A stretch of 64,000 nucleotides of DNA from Pseudomonas brassicacearum subsp. brassicacearum (lineage in GTDB: Bacteria; Pseudomonadota; Gammaproteobacteria; Pseudomonadales; Pseudomonadaceae), in contig NZ_VZPJ01000021.1 in the NCBI RefSeq assembly GCF_008801605.1, positions 1-64,000 on the forward strand. The letters are read 5' to 3'. This document shows positions 33,201 through 40,376 of the stretch, in pieces. Positions within the stretch are counted from its first letter, which is position 1, and the number at the start of each line of letters is the position of its first letter. A model generated the notes under the pieces. It saw nothing but the letters and a program-made list of their open reading frames with translations. It did no database searches and was not told where the DNA came from. Both the position numbers and the translations under genes were made by a program.

Positions 33201-36200
33201 CTTGCACACGCACTTGCTGGCCGTCGATCAGGCCACGGTTGGTCAGGCTGTCGTTTATGCTCAGGCGAACCTGGCCGGCGCTGATCTCGCCGCTGGCGGC
33301 GTTGTCCAGCGTCTGCGAGCGCACCAGCAGGAGATTGCCTGCCAACAGTTTTCCGCTGTTGTTGAAAGCGCCCTCGGTGCTCAGGTCGATCTTGTTATTG
33401 GCCTGGATCTGTCCACTCAGGTCCAGGCCACTTTGCAGGCTGAACGTCAGGTCGCCCAGGCTCAGGGCTCGACCGGTGCCTGCGTAATAGGCCGCGTTAA
33501 GGGACAACAGGCTGCCAGCGAGCAAGGTCCCGTCGAGGTTGTGCACTGCCTGGCGACGCTGCGCCGGATCGCGATCAGTGATGGTCAGGCCGGCTCCCGC
33601 GGAAATCAGGCCGCCCAGGTTATCCAGCGTTTGGCTGACGCCGATGGACAATCCTTGGTCGGCGCGCACGGCACCGGCCTGGTTGCCGAAGGTGTCGAGC
33701 GCCAGGCTCATGGCACGCCCTTCAAGGCCCTGGTTGGCACCTTGGGTGGCGCTGTTGTCGAGCACGCCGGCAATCACGCCCAGCATTCCCGCGCTGCGCA
33801 CCAGTCCGCCCTGGTTGTTGAGCGTATCCCCCAGCACCAACTGGACATCGCCGAGGCCTTGCAATTGACCGCCGCGGTTATCCACCCGGGCACCTTCGAC
33901 CTGTACGGTTTTTTCGCCAATGATCTGGCCACCACTGCCGTTGGTAAGGTCGGTGGCCTTGAGCACCAGCGCGCCTTTGGCGCCGAGGAAGCCGCCACTG
34001 TTGTTGAAATGGGCGCTGTGGATTTCCACCGCACCCTGGCCGCTGATGCCTTGGGTGGTGCCGGACTGAAGGTTGTTCAGCGCCTGGCTGTCGGTGTCGA
34101 TGAACAGCTTGCCCTTGGCCTGGATCAGGCCCGCCGCGTTGCGCAGTTCACCGCTGCGCAGATCGAGGGTCGCACCGGCATTCAACGTGCCCTGGCTGTT
34201 GTCCATCAGCAGGCCGTGGCTGTCCAGGTCCAGGGCCTGGCCACTGATCACCCCGCCCTGGTTATTCAGGCCCTGGGCCGACAGATCGATATCGCCCAGC
34301 GCTTCAAGACGCCCGCCGCTGTTGTTCAATGCATCGGCCGAGACGCTGACCAGCAAGCCGGACTTCACCGAGCCCAGCACGCCGTTGGTGTTGTTCAACT
34401 GCCCGGCGATGATTTCCATGCGCTGGGTGGCGGCGAGCGTGCCGCCGATATTGTTCAAGCGGTCGAACGTCGCGTACAGCTCACCGCCAGCACTCACGGT
34501 GCCTTGGGTGTTATCCAGCGCCTCGCCGCTGACCTTTGTCGTCCCGCTGGCGGCCAGCGTCCCGCCGTCGTTATTGACCTCTTTGTCGGCCGTGACGGTC
34601 AACGCACCGTTATCGGTGGCGAGGACTTTGCCGTCCTGGTTGTTAAACGTCCCGACCTTCAGGACCACCGCCCCTGGACTGCTGACTTGTCCGGCCTGAT
34701 TGTCGAAGCGTTCACGGGCGGTGACCTGCAAGGGCTGCGCGCCGGTCTGGAGAATGCGTCCGCGCTGGTTGGACAGGGTCGTGGTGTCGAGCGTGATCTG
34801 TTGGCCTTGGGTCAGGCCATCATCGACCACCACCTCGCGGGCCTTGACGCTCAATGTGCCATTGCTCGCCAGGGTACCTTTGCTGCCAGCCAACTGGGTG
34901 GCCTGGATGTCCAAGGTACCTTTGCCGGCGTGCTCGACCTTGCCCTTGCTGTTGTCGAGGCGATCGGCGCCAAGCTTCAGGTTGTTGCCGTTGGAGGCAA
35001 TACGGCCACCGCTGTTGTCGAGCGTGGCAGTGGCTTTGATCGACGCGTCGGCGGTGCCGGTCTGCACCAGCTCACCGCCGACATTGGCAACATCCCGCGC
35101 GCCCAATTGCAGGTTGCCAGCGGTGACCTTGGCCCCATTGGTGCGCAGGGTATTGGTCGCTTTGGCAGTCAGCACCTGGGTCGCATCGACTTGACTGCCA
35201 CTGAGGTTGGCATCGCCGCCGCTGGCCGTCAGGGTGACGTTTTGACCCAGGGTCTGGCTGCTGCTCAGGTCCAGGTCAGCGGCCTCGACGCTGACATCGC
35301 CGCCGGCAAGGTTCTGGCCTTGCGCCTTGACCGTGGTGGCCCGAAACGCGAGGTTGCCGCTGCTGCCCAACTTGCCGTCCGCCCCGACGCCCGCCGCCAG
35401 GCTCGAGGCCGTGGTGCTGCGAATGTTCTTGGCGGTCAGTGTCGTGTGGTTCTGGCTGGCAACGGTGCCGCTGTTGTCGATGTCACCGGTACTGTCGAGG
35501 CCCAGGTCGCCCTTGGCGTAGAGTGTGCCGCTGTTTTCAACACTGGCGGCATTGATTCGGGTCGCTGTAGCGCTGCTGATCGCACCCTGGTTTTGCAATT
35601 TGCCGTCGGCGCTGATCACGACCTCGCCAGCCATGGCGCCGATCTGCCCGGCGTTGCGCACACCCACGCCGGATTCGGTGCCCACCAGCATGATCTTCCC
35701 GGCATACATGCCGCCGAGCTTGGCAACGTCGATGGCAACGGTGGGTTTGTCTCCCTCGGTGCCTGGCAGCGGCGTGGCCTGGGTGTTGTCGGCATTGACC
35801 TGATTACGTCCGGCGGTGACCTTCAAGTCGTTGGCCCACACCCCGGCGTTGACCTGCACCGAGCGGGCAATCAGGTCCGTGTAGTCGGTCTCGCGGGCAT
35901 CCAGGCCTTTGCCTTCGATATTGATGGTGCCGCCCTGCACGGTGTAGCCGGTGATGCGACCGTTCTCCAACTGCGCCCGGCCGGTGCTGAGGGTGGCCCG
36001 GTCGGCGTTGATGAAGCCGCAACCGTTGCAGGTGATGCCGGCCGGGTTGGCGATCACCACTTCGGCGCGCTGGCCGGCGACTTCGACGTAACCGCGCAGT
36101 TGACTGGGATTGCTGGCGTTGACTTCGTTGAGGATGACCCGCGCGCTGCCATTGCCCAACATCGGGTTGCCTTCGATCCAACCGCCCAGTTTCGTCTGGC

Positions 36201-36594
36201 TATTGCCCGTGCCGTTGTTGAGGATCACCCCCCGGCTATCGACGTCGAACTGGTTGTAAGTGTTGCGCGAGACACCGCCGGCGCTGGGGGCCTGGATATT
36301 GACCTGCGGCGTGCCGTTGGCGCTTTGTATCACCATGGGTTGCTGGCCGGCCGGAGCGCCAGGATCGGCGACGATGGTTCCAGCCCAGGCCGGCGCCACG
36401 CTCAAGGACACCAGGCCAATCGCGGTCATCAAGGCAAAGCGCAACGCCCCGAGTGTCGCCGTGCAAGCCGCTGCGCTCGTCGTCGGCCCGGAGCGGGTCC
36501 CCGGCGCCTTGACTTGGCTGGTGACGTTCTCGGCCACGACCATCAGCAGTCCGCGGGCCTTGTTGAAAACGATTCGGTACAGATGCTTGTTCAT
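27292..36594 (-). CDS. cdiA: Contact-dependent inhibition effector CdiA with Ntox15-like toxin
   Basis: This 3100-aa two-partner-secretion exoprotein has, in order: an extended signal peptide (MNKHLYRIVFNKARGLLMVV, cleavage about residue 71); a TPS/haemagglutination domain (to about 330; IANPAGITCNGCGF); long FHA-1 repeats (LDNSGG/LNNQGG units); a central region near residues 1490-1590 (LQRLQVDPALTQQRLGDGFYEQ) resembling the receptor-binding/YP part; FHA-2 repeats; a pretoxin region with VDNN (about 2685) in place of the usual VENN; and a C-terminal toxin. The last 170 residues carry LHEPDMVAGG, giving the HxxD motif of Ntox15 DNases (His3033, Asp3036). ATG 36594 is chosen for the signal peptide. 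Composition becomes AT-richer beyond about 28.0 kb, marking the exchangeable toxin cassette. Confidence 0.93.
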   Translation of the reverse strand: MNKHLYRIVFNKARGLLMVVAENVTSQVKAPGTRSGPTTSAAACTATLGALRFALMTAIGLVSLSVAPAWAGTIVADPGAPAGQQPMVIQSANGTPQVNIQAPSAGGVSRNTYNQFDVDSRGVILNNGTGNSQTKLGGWIEGNPMLGNGSARVILNEVNASNPSQLRGYVEVAGQRAEVVIANPAGITCNGCGFINADRATLSTGRAQLENGRITGYTVQGGTINIEGKGLDARETDYTDLIARSVQVNAGVWANDLKVTAGRNQVNADNTQATPLPGTEGDKPTVAIDVAKLGGMYAGKIMLVGTESGVGVRNAGQIGAMAGEVVISADGKLQNQGAISSATATRINAASVENSGTLYAKGDLGLDSTGDIDNSGTVASQNHTTLTAKNIRSTTASSLAAGVGADGKLGSSGNLAFRATTVKAQGQNLAGGDVSVEAADLDLSSSQTLGQNVTLTASGGDANLSGSQVDATQVLTAKATNTLRTNGAKVTAGNLQLGARDVANVGGELVQTGTADASIKATATLDNSGGRIASNGNNLKLGADRLDNSKGKVEHAGKGTLDIQATQLAGSKGTLASNGTLSVKAREVVVDDGLTQGQQITLDTTTLSNQRGRILQTGAQPLQVTARERFDNQAGQVSSPGAVVLKVGTFNNQDGKVLATDNGALTVTADKEVNNDGGTLAASGTTKVSGEALDNTQGTVSAGGELYATFDRLNNIGGTLAATQRMEIIAGQLNNTNGVLGSVKSGLLVSVSADALNNSGGRLEALGDIDLSAQGLNNQGGVISGQALDLDSHGLLMDNSQGTLNAGATLDLRSGELRNAAGLIQAKGKLFIDTDSQALNNLQSGTTQGISGQGAVEIHSAHFNNSGGFLGAKGALVLKATDLTNGSGGQIIGEKTVQVEGARVDNRGGQLQGLGDVQLVLGDTLNNQGGLVRSAGMLGVIAGVLDNSATQGANQGLEGRAMSLALDTFGNQAGAVRADQGLSIGVSQTLDNLGGLISAGAGLTITDRDPAQRRQAVHNLDGTLLAGSLLSLNAAYYAGTGRALSLGDLTFSLQSGLDLSGQIQANNKIDLSTEGAFNNSGKLLAGNLLLVRSQTLDNAASGEISAGQVRLSINDSLTNRGLIDGQQVRVQALSLNNLGTGRLYGDRLAIATSALSNRDENGSAATIAARESLDIGTGTLDNREQALIFSAGDLAIGGALSATDKAQDRAQLLTNASATIEALGNLSLDVQNVRNTNEHFSTQQVEVSRTALQDFQLSGSPNRYQGDQISVNNDEVLHLTTPEGRKDNWNRYDYTRVVQETQIATSAPAQILSGGTMQINAGDVLNDKSRIIAGGLLQANITSLTNTELTGQRTTTDSGTVSNFYRIQRKGRDRQGTAVTAYTPAPLIQDITLQPTVFAQNAAGNGTGTQISARATQGVGEQIAATGTVSAPVGRTYQVAPIVQVAAQTTLNNKGVAEQIRSGGPSLALPNNSLFTTNPQNTSSYLIETDPRFASYRTWLSSDYMLQRLQVDPALTQQRLGDGFYEQKLIREQIAQLTGRRFLDGYANDEAQYRALIDNAVTVASQWQLVPGVALTSEQMAQLTSDIVWLVQKQVTLANGDTRNVLVPQVYVRVQEGDLNGSGALIAGQQLNLNIAGDLVNSGSLAGRSVMAITAQNIENLGGRIQADKVSLAARENLNNLGGLIGAVDSLSVKAGQDINVISSSRDSSSAQGTRTNLSRVAGLFVSGAQGTMGMSAGNDLNLTGAQVVNAGKGGSTLLEAGKNINLATVGEAHEQALTWNSSNWRKDASQTEVGSQVQGQGDVRLSAGQDLNARAAHVTSEQGAVFAEAKRDVNLTAGQNYQFADEAHKVKGSNGMFSSKTTTTRDTISQTSVEGSTLSGEQTYVQAGRDINLKGSNVVSTTQTVLVADNNVNIEADTASSSERHDKSVKKSGLFSGGGIAVTLGSQQQSVKDLTTEHTAVASTVGSTAGDVLIEAGKGYRQVGSQVSAPQGNIDVTAQTIDVVEARNTRERERETLFKQTGFTLTVTNPVISAIQTSQQMKRASEKTDDGRMKALAAATAVMAANNAATAVAMDPGAVGGINISLSLGTKKNESTTTYTSDSAAGSTMTAGNDVRLRATGAGAASDITVQGSDIKAGRNASLLADGDINLLAARNIDKQETDSKGSSASIGIGFSLGARNGFTLDLGASGSRGQADGDGLTHTNTHVQAGNQLLLSSGGDTNLKGAVASGKQVLADIGGDLNIESLQDTNTYVVDEKSLGVGISLCIPPFCLGMSSVSGASGSFGATDIDSNYASVTEQSGIKAGDDGFDIRVGGNTDLVGAVIASSDKAVQDGKNRLVTASLTSRDIKNKAEYDASTVSVGGGYREVGKDQQGNATSGGTQTPGTDLPKNDNDLSATMPIAISASDDASSVTRSGISGGTIVISNDAEQQKRTGKNGEQTIASLNRDVSSDRDTTNTLKPIFDEDEIRAGFEIVGAFANEASTLLANKAKEVDLKRKQAEAAQNAALDPNAKLTDSERLALLGSAQRLNAEASGIADKWGAGGTYRQITTALVGAASGNISGGNSAFVQGLVVNYVQQQGAGYIGDLVADGKLTEGSPLHAALHGIVACAGAAASSQSCGSGAAGAAASSLLTGLFSEASPDESESQREAKRNLIVSIVTGLAATSSSLDPATATSAAGAAVDNNWLATQQLVQAEKEYSAADLTGKAQVVAKWAFIYQKQEVLTRFGIGKGLAQAGWSDVEGLTQFLLNPVEGIKGIKALIDDPEARQRLGDEMVGDAKAKIARIEDALEHGGDERAVQLGEDIGELVWQVGTIATGVGTAAKGGVALAKAGIKVGAKELEKMADMANIAKAEVSAGKPMNWSSVEGAYSKKLEGGYGPGTTTVNGKVVENTVDYSSGVKGTQPTKVIDRLDELKLDGFNPYDNPRYKEMSPDQQKTFLKEYNKQLQAQQDAINSMTADEFKIARDAYIQQGRNPAADSMQRSLGREFEREVSESIRQSLINKGVDRSTATQMAKDRAKEIKSSLAALHEPDMVAGGWTTPAPVRMGDTNVNSSIGASWSSRLSSVDQAVDTAISTGAGSAKLNVRLELLRGAQAR

Positions 36595-36639
36595 AGCAAT
36601 TCCATTTGCGGAGCCAGCCCGCACGACCAGTGGTTGGAG

Positions 36640-37158
36640 TTACGCTTCGATTGCCAGTGGGTGGGCGGCGAACCAGGCCTGGGCCTGTTCGGGAATGACC
36701 CCGATCCCTTGGAATGTCTTGACCCGCAGGCCGCGCTCATCGCCTCGGTGATAGAGCGCACGGGCGCAGCGATCGATGAAAAGGTGACGTTGCAACAAGC
36801 GGCTCAATGCCGCCGTGTGGCCAAAGGGAGCGACCCAGTCGTTGAGCCAGAGGCGCTCGCCGCTGTTCCAGTCGTCTTGGGTCAGCGCCAGCGGCGACTG
36901 GCGCAGGTAGCGTTGCTCTGCCGCCTCGTCGAGGTTGAGCCAGGACAGGTAGAACACCGGCTTGCCGTGCTCGGAGCCGAGCACGAACTGGCGATGCTTG
37001 AGGGCCGGCAGCAGCAGCGTCGGCAAGGTGTGCAACGGCGCATCGCGATGGGCCTTGGAATGCATCCACAACCAAGTGGCAGAGCCAAACACCGCGGCTT
37101 CGCTCCAGGGTTCATCGATCAGGCCGGGGGCGATAATGTCTAGCGTCTCGAACTGCAT
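36640..37158 (-). CDS. cdiC: HlyC-type lysine acyltransferase (CdiC)
   Basis: This 172-aa protein matches the toxin-activating lysine acyltransferases (HlyC family): VFGSATWLWMHSKAHRD, with the putative catalytic His37, then LPALKHRQFVLGSEHGKPVFYLSWLNLDEA and ERLWLNDWVAPFG, with the conserved Asp. HlyC moves a fatty acyl chain from acyl-ACP onto lysines of RTX toxins. In some CDI loci a gene of this kind, cdiC, is found between cdiB and cdiA, as here. The ATG is preceded by GAGGTGAT at 5 nt, 9 bp after cdiB. The natural substrate would be CdiA before export; this is inferred from position. Confidence 0.85.
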   Translation of the reverse strand: MQFETLDIIAPGLIDEPWSEAAVFGSATWLWMHSKAHRDAPLHTLPTLLLPALKHRQFVLGSEHGKPVFYLSWLNLDEAAEQRYLRQSPLALTQDDWNSGERLWLNDWVAPFGHTAALSRLLQRHLFIDRCARALYHRGDERGLRVKTFQGIGVIPEQAQAWFAAHPLAIEA

Positions 37159-37167
37159 GGGATCACC

Positions 37168-38949
37168 TCAGAATGACCAGATGACGGTGAAGGCGCTGGT
37201 CACGTTGGCCGTCTCGAAACCATCGGGTTTCTTCAACGGCGTGCCCACCGACCAGTCATAGGACAGGCCCTTGTAACCACCGCGAATGCCCACCACGGCC
37301 CCTGCCAGGCGCTGGCCGATCAGGAACTCACTGGATTGACCGCTGACTTCGCCATAGTCAATACCGGTGTAGAGCTCCTGGCCGGTCTGCCCCAAGGACA
37401 GGCCGACCTCGTTGCGCAGGGTCCAGCCACGGTCGGCGGAAAGAATGTTTTCACCATCGAAGCCCCGCACGCTGTAGCGCCCGCCAATCGAGAAACGATC
37501 CTGGGGCACCAACGGCGTCCGGTTCCATTGCGCACGCCAGCCACCGATGTAGCGCAGTCGCTGATCGCCAAGCTGAAATGGCACCTGCAGTTGGGCGTCG
37601 GCGGTGATGATTTGCGAGCGCGACGTGCCGGCATCAAAATCTTCCTCGGGTGCCCTGAGCGAGTCGTGGGCACCGGTGCCGCGACGATAGGCGACACCCA
37701 GGTCAAGAATCGAAGCGCCAATGAACTCTCGATGATCCAACCCCAACTGCCAGCCGGCCATGCGGCGTTTCTGGTTGCCGACTTCGGTGTCGTCGATGAA
37801 GTTCTCCGACGAACGCGTCCAGAGGCTGCCCCAGGCGGTGGTCTTGCGAACAGCGTCGCGGTACAGCAGGCGGGACAGACGCAACTCGTTGTTACGACTC
37901 TCGCCCCGGTACTGATAGGTCTGGTTGGTGCCGGCGACGGACTGTTCGTAGTTGTATTCACTGCTGGTGAACCCCACCTGCCAGTAGCCGAACGGCAGCG
38001 AATAATGCAGCGTGCGGCCATCGGAGCCACGGTGCCCGGACTCGCCCCCGCCCAAGTCATGGTTGACGCTGGCGTAGAGCAAATCGTTGAGCGAGAGCAG
38101 GTTGTCCAATGACAGCGACACGTTGCCCTGGTATTTACCGGTGGTCTTGCTGCCCGAATTGTCCACCGACAGGCTCACACGGGCGGGGAACCGCTGGCTC
38201 CAGGCGATCACCACGTCGCTCTCACCGGGTTTGGCGTCGACGGCACGGGCCGGCGCGATCTTGATATCGGCTTCGGCGGTCGGCACACGCTTGAAGTTTT
38301 CCAGCGCCTGCTCGATGTCGCGCAAGTTGAGCAGATCGCCAGGATTGGCCGGCATCGCGTTCCAGGCATTGGCGCGGGAGCTGGTGCCCTCTTCGAAACG
38401 AATCTCGCGAATGCGCCCCGGCACCAGGGTCAAGACCAGAACCCCGCTGTTCAAGTCCTGGGCTTCGGCGAGCACGCGAGTGGTGACGTAGCCGGCCTCG
38501 ATGATCGCGTTCTGCATGCGCTTCATCGTCAGATTGATCCCGCCACCGCCGAGGCAACGACCGATGGCAGGGTCATCCTTGGAGTTGGCAGCGCGCAACG
38601 CCCACTGGAATTTCTCCGACGCCTCGCCAATCAGACGGATGTCATTGATGGCAAAGCAGGGACTTTCCTTGGCGGGCAAGCGATCGACACCCTCAGCCAC
38701 AGGGGCCGCCTGCAGGCGCACATCCGGCCGGGATTCCAACTGCTCCCTCAACACCCGTTCGCGCTCTTGCTGGCGCAGCAGTTCTTCTTCAGGCCCAGCC
38801 GCCTGCGCAGCGCTCCACGCACCCGTCATCCACGCTGTCATCAACAGCAGCGCGAGAGACTTGGCGTTTTGTGCAGATGAACGGGTTCCGTCAACACAAC
38901 GGCGAGTATTGCTCGGTTTACGCGTTCGGCAGGGTGCGGCTGGGTGCAT
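37168..38949 (-). CDS. cdiB: Two-partner secretion outer-membrane transporter CdiB
   Basis: CdiB exports and displays CdiA. The 593-aa product has a long signal sequence (hydrophobic about residues 31-50, AAQA), an N-terminal plug helix rich in Glu/Arg (LLRQQERERVLREQLES) and two POTRA domains (about 90-235; CFAINDIRLIG, VLVLTLVPGRIREIRFEEG). A 16-strand FhaC-type barrel follows, with the lid-loop motif VRGFDGE and a terminal aromatic (VIWSF). AAGGA precedes ATG 38949. First gene of cdiB-cdiC-cdiA-cdiI. Confidence 0.93.
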   Translation of the reverse strand: MHPAAPCRTRKPSNTRRCVDGTRSSAQNAKSLALLLMTAWMTGAWSAAQAAGPEEELLRQQERERVLREQLESRPDVRLQAAPVAEGVDRLPAKESPCFAINDIRLIGEASEKFQWALRAANSKDDPAIGRCLGGGGINLTMKRMQNAIIEAGYVTTRVLAEAQDLNSGVLVLTLVPGRIREIRFEEGTSSRANAWNAMPANPGDLLNLRDIEQALENFKRVPTAEADIKIAPARAVDAKPGESDVVIAWSQRFPARVSLSVDNSGSKTTGKYQGNVSLSLDNLLSLNDLLYASVNHDLGGGESGHRGSDGRTLHYSLPFGYWQVGFTSSEYNYEQSVAGTNQTYQYRGESRNNELRLSRLLYRDAVRKTTAWGSLWTRSSENFIDDTEVGNQKRRMAGWQLGLDHREFIGASILDLGVAYRRGTGAHDSLRAPEEDFDAGTSRSQIITADAQLQVPFQLGDQRLRYIGGWRAQWNRTPLVPQDRFSIGGRYSVRGFDGENILSADRGWTLRNEVGLSLGQTGQELYTGIDYGEVSGQSSEFLIGQRLAGAVVGIRGGYKGLSYDWSVGTPLKKPDGFETANVTSAFTVIWSF

Positions 38950-39286
38950 GTCACATCCTTGTGGCCTGAATCAAAGACACGGTGGGTCACGCCCGCCGGA
39001 CGCGGCATTGGCGCTGACATAGATAAAAGAGGTACGAATTCCATCGAAAACGAAGGAAAAGTCCTACAACGTACCGAGACGGTCAGATAGCCGAGGGGAA
39101 AGAAAGTTTCGCATTACCGAAATATCCTCGATACAAATGGCTAGAAATGGGGAATCGGTCACAGCATTGAGGGGTGAAATGGCCGTGCAAGGCCTGAACG
39201 GCGCGCTCAGACCGGAGTTGATCGTTCGGGGATGGGGATGGAAGCAGGAAAAGTCAGCGGCAATTTCGCTAACCCATTGTTTATAA
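38950..39286. other. Intergenic region upstream of cdiB
   Basis: 337 bp with no gene seen. The cdi promoter must lie here or nearby; the AT-rich stretch near 39010-39180 is the likely place, but no hexamer pair stands out. The tRNA-Arg gene at its right end is a common island attachment point; I found no clear direct repeat of the tRNA 3' end near the other edge of the island. Confidence 0.5.
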
Positions 39287-39363
39287 TGGTGTCCCAGGGC
39301 AGGTTCGAACTGCCAACCTTCCCCTTAGGAGGGGGATGCTCTATCCAATTGAGCTACTGAGAC
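39287..39363 (-). tRNA. tRNA-Arg (anticodon CCU)
   Basis: 77 nt including encoded CCA. The acceptor GTCTCAG pairs with CTGGGAC, the D-arm holds GCTCAATTGGATAGAGC, the anticodon loop is CTCCTAA, and the T-arm is GGCAG-TTCGAAC-CTGCC. It lies beside the cdi locus. Confidence 0.96.
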
Positions 39364-39703
39364 ACGAGTCGACCACGAGAGACGCGGTGCGCGGGACGGC
39401 GTGCATGTTAACGACCTGCCCTGCGTTTGTCATGTCGCCCATGGCTTTTTAAGTGTAGGCAAATAGTACTCCCTGTAAGGCTGGCAGATCCCGGATGCCG
39501 AGTTTTGGCCGCCATTCATCCGCCCTGGTTCGCTTATCCTAGTAAATCGGCAATTTGCCACTATCCTGTACAAGACAGGGACGGCACACGTTTTTGTCCA
39601 TTTCCGTTATCCGCCAGACGGTATGGCACATAGACACAATCCGACGGTCACAGATGCGAACCTGTTGTTTTTTACCAACCAGTCCGCATTTTTTGATGAA
39701 GGG

Positions 39704-39718
39704 TACTGGCAGAACGCC
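39704..39718 (+). promoter_or_regulatory. AmrZ binding site (autoregulation)
   Basis: TACTGGCAGAACGCC matches, with one difference, the ACTGGCAAAACGCC operator through which AmrZ represses its own gene in P. aeruginosa. It lies about 100 bp ahead of the AlgU-type promoter. Confidence 0.7.
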
Positions 39719-39805
39719 TTTACCCGGATCAGAATTTGTCACAGAATTGGCGCCAATGATCTGGCAATTTTGAGGCATGATGCGGGCCTCTTAACAATTC
39801 AGGTT

Positions 39806-39832
39806 GAACATTTGGCAATGGAGCTTGTCCTA
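39806..39832 (+). promoter_or_regulatory. AlgU (sigma22)-type promoter of amrZ
   Basis: GAACAT (39806-39811), 16 bp, then TCCTA (39828-39832) fits the AlgU consensus GAACTT-N16/17-TCnnA. AlgU control of amrZ is known in P. aeruginosa. Confidence 0.65.
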
Positions 39833-39888
39833 TCGACATCCTGCGGCCAATCCCGAGAACCGCTCCCCTGAACTAACCGGTTAAATAT

Positions 39889-40215
39889 ATGCGCCCATTG
39901 AAACAGGCAATTTATTCCAGCCGTACGGCTGACAAGTTCGTCGTACGTCTGCCAGACGGAATGCGGGAACGCATTGCCGAAGTGGCTCGCAATCATCACC
40001 GCAGCATGAACTCTGAAATCATCGCGCGTCTTGAGCAAAGCCTTATTCAGGAAGGCGCGTTGGGTGAAGAGTTGAGCATGCGCCTGGACAGCCCAGAGCT
40101 GTCATTGCATGAGCGCGAACTGCTTCAACGCTTCCGACAACTCTCCCATCGCCAGCAGAACGCCCTCGTTTCGCTGATTGCCCATGACGCAGAAATGGCC
40201 GCAGACGCGACCTGA
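39889..40215 (+). CDS. amrZ: Ribbon-helix-helix regulator AmrZ (AlgZ)
   Basis: This 108-aa Arc-family regulator of alginate, motility and biofilm genes has a flexible N-terminus (MRPLKQAIYSSRTADK). The DNA-contacting beta-strand and helices follow in FVVRLPDGMRERIAEVARNHHRSMNSEIIARL, with core strand KFVVRLPDG, and then the tetramerisation C-terminus (SPELSLHERELLQRFRQLSHRQQNALVSL). Identity to P. aeruginosa AmrZ is evident along its length. The start lacks a clear Shine-Dalgarno. A terminator follows the gene. Confidence 0.96.
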   Translation: MRPLKQAIYSSRTADKFVVRLPDGMRERIAEVARNHHRSMNSEIIARLEQSLIQEGALGEELSMRLDSPELSLHERELLQRFRQLSHRQQNALVSLIAHDAEMAADAT

Positions 40216-40232
40216 TAGCCCCCAAAATACTC

Positions 40233-40259
40233 AAGCCAGCCTCGTGCTGGCTTTTTTTT
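40233..40259 (+). terminator. amrZ terminator
   Basis: AAGCCAGC and GCTGGCTT flank CTCG(T) and are followed by a run of T, 18 bp after the stop. Confidence 0.92.
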
Positions 40260-40376
40260 GCCTGGCATTTGGCCCAAGCCTGCTTTTCAAGCACTCATCA
40301 GCGAACCAACACCACTGCTGACCCATGGCAGTAATGCTAAATTGATCCGCTAAAAAGTATGGGCATGGAGGCCTGC

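Larger units (their letters stand above)
39364..39888. other. Upstream region of amrZ
   Basis: 525 bp without a convincing gene. It contains the AmrZ operator and the AlgU-type promoter listed separately. Short frames here have no ribosome-binding site or family features. Confidence 0.6.

Noticed and set aside
31267..37143. A 1958-codon open frame on the plus strand opposite cdiA and cdiC
   Set aside because: It mirrors the codon structure of the cdi genes in GC-rich DNA, has no ribosome-binding site or recognisable domains, and runs across the cdiA/cdiC boundary.
39287..39363. tRNA-Arg as integration site of a genomic island carrying cdi
   Set aside because: No integrase gene and no direct repeat of the tRNA 3' end was found at the far side; adjacency alone is not enough.
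39555..39871. Short open frames upstream of amrZ
   Set aside because: No ribosome-binding site or domain; the region is better explained as the amrZ promoter with AmrZ and AlgU elements.
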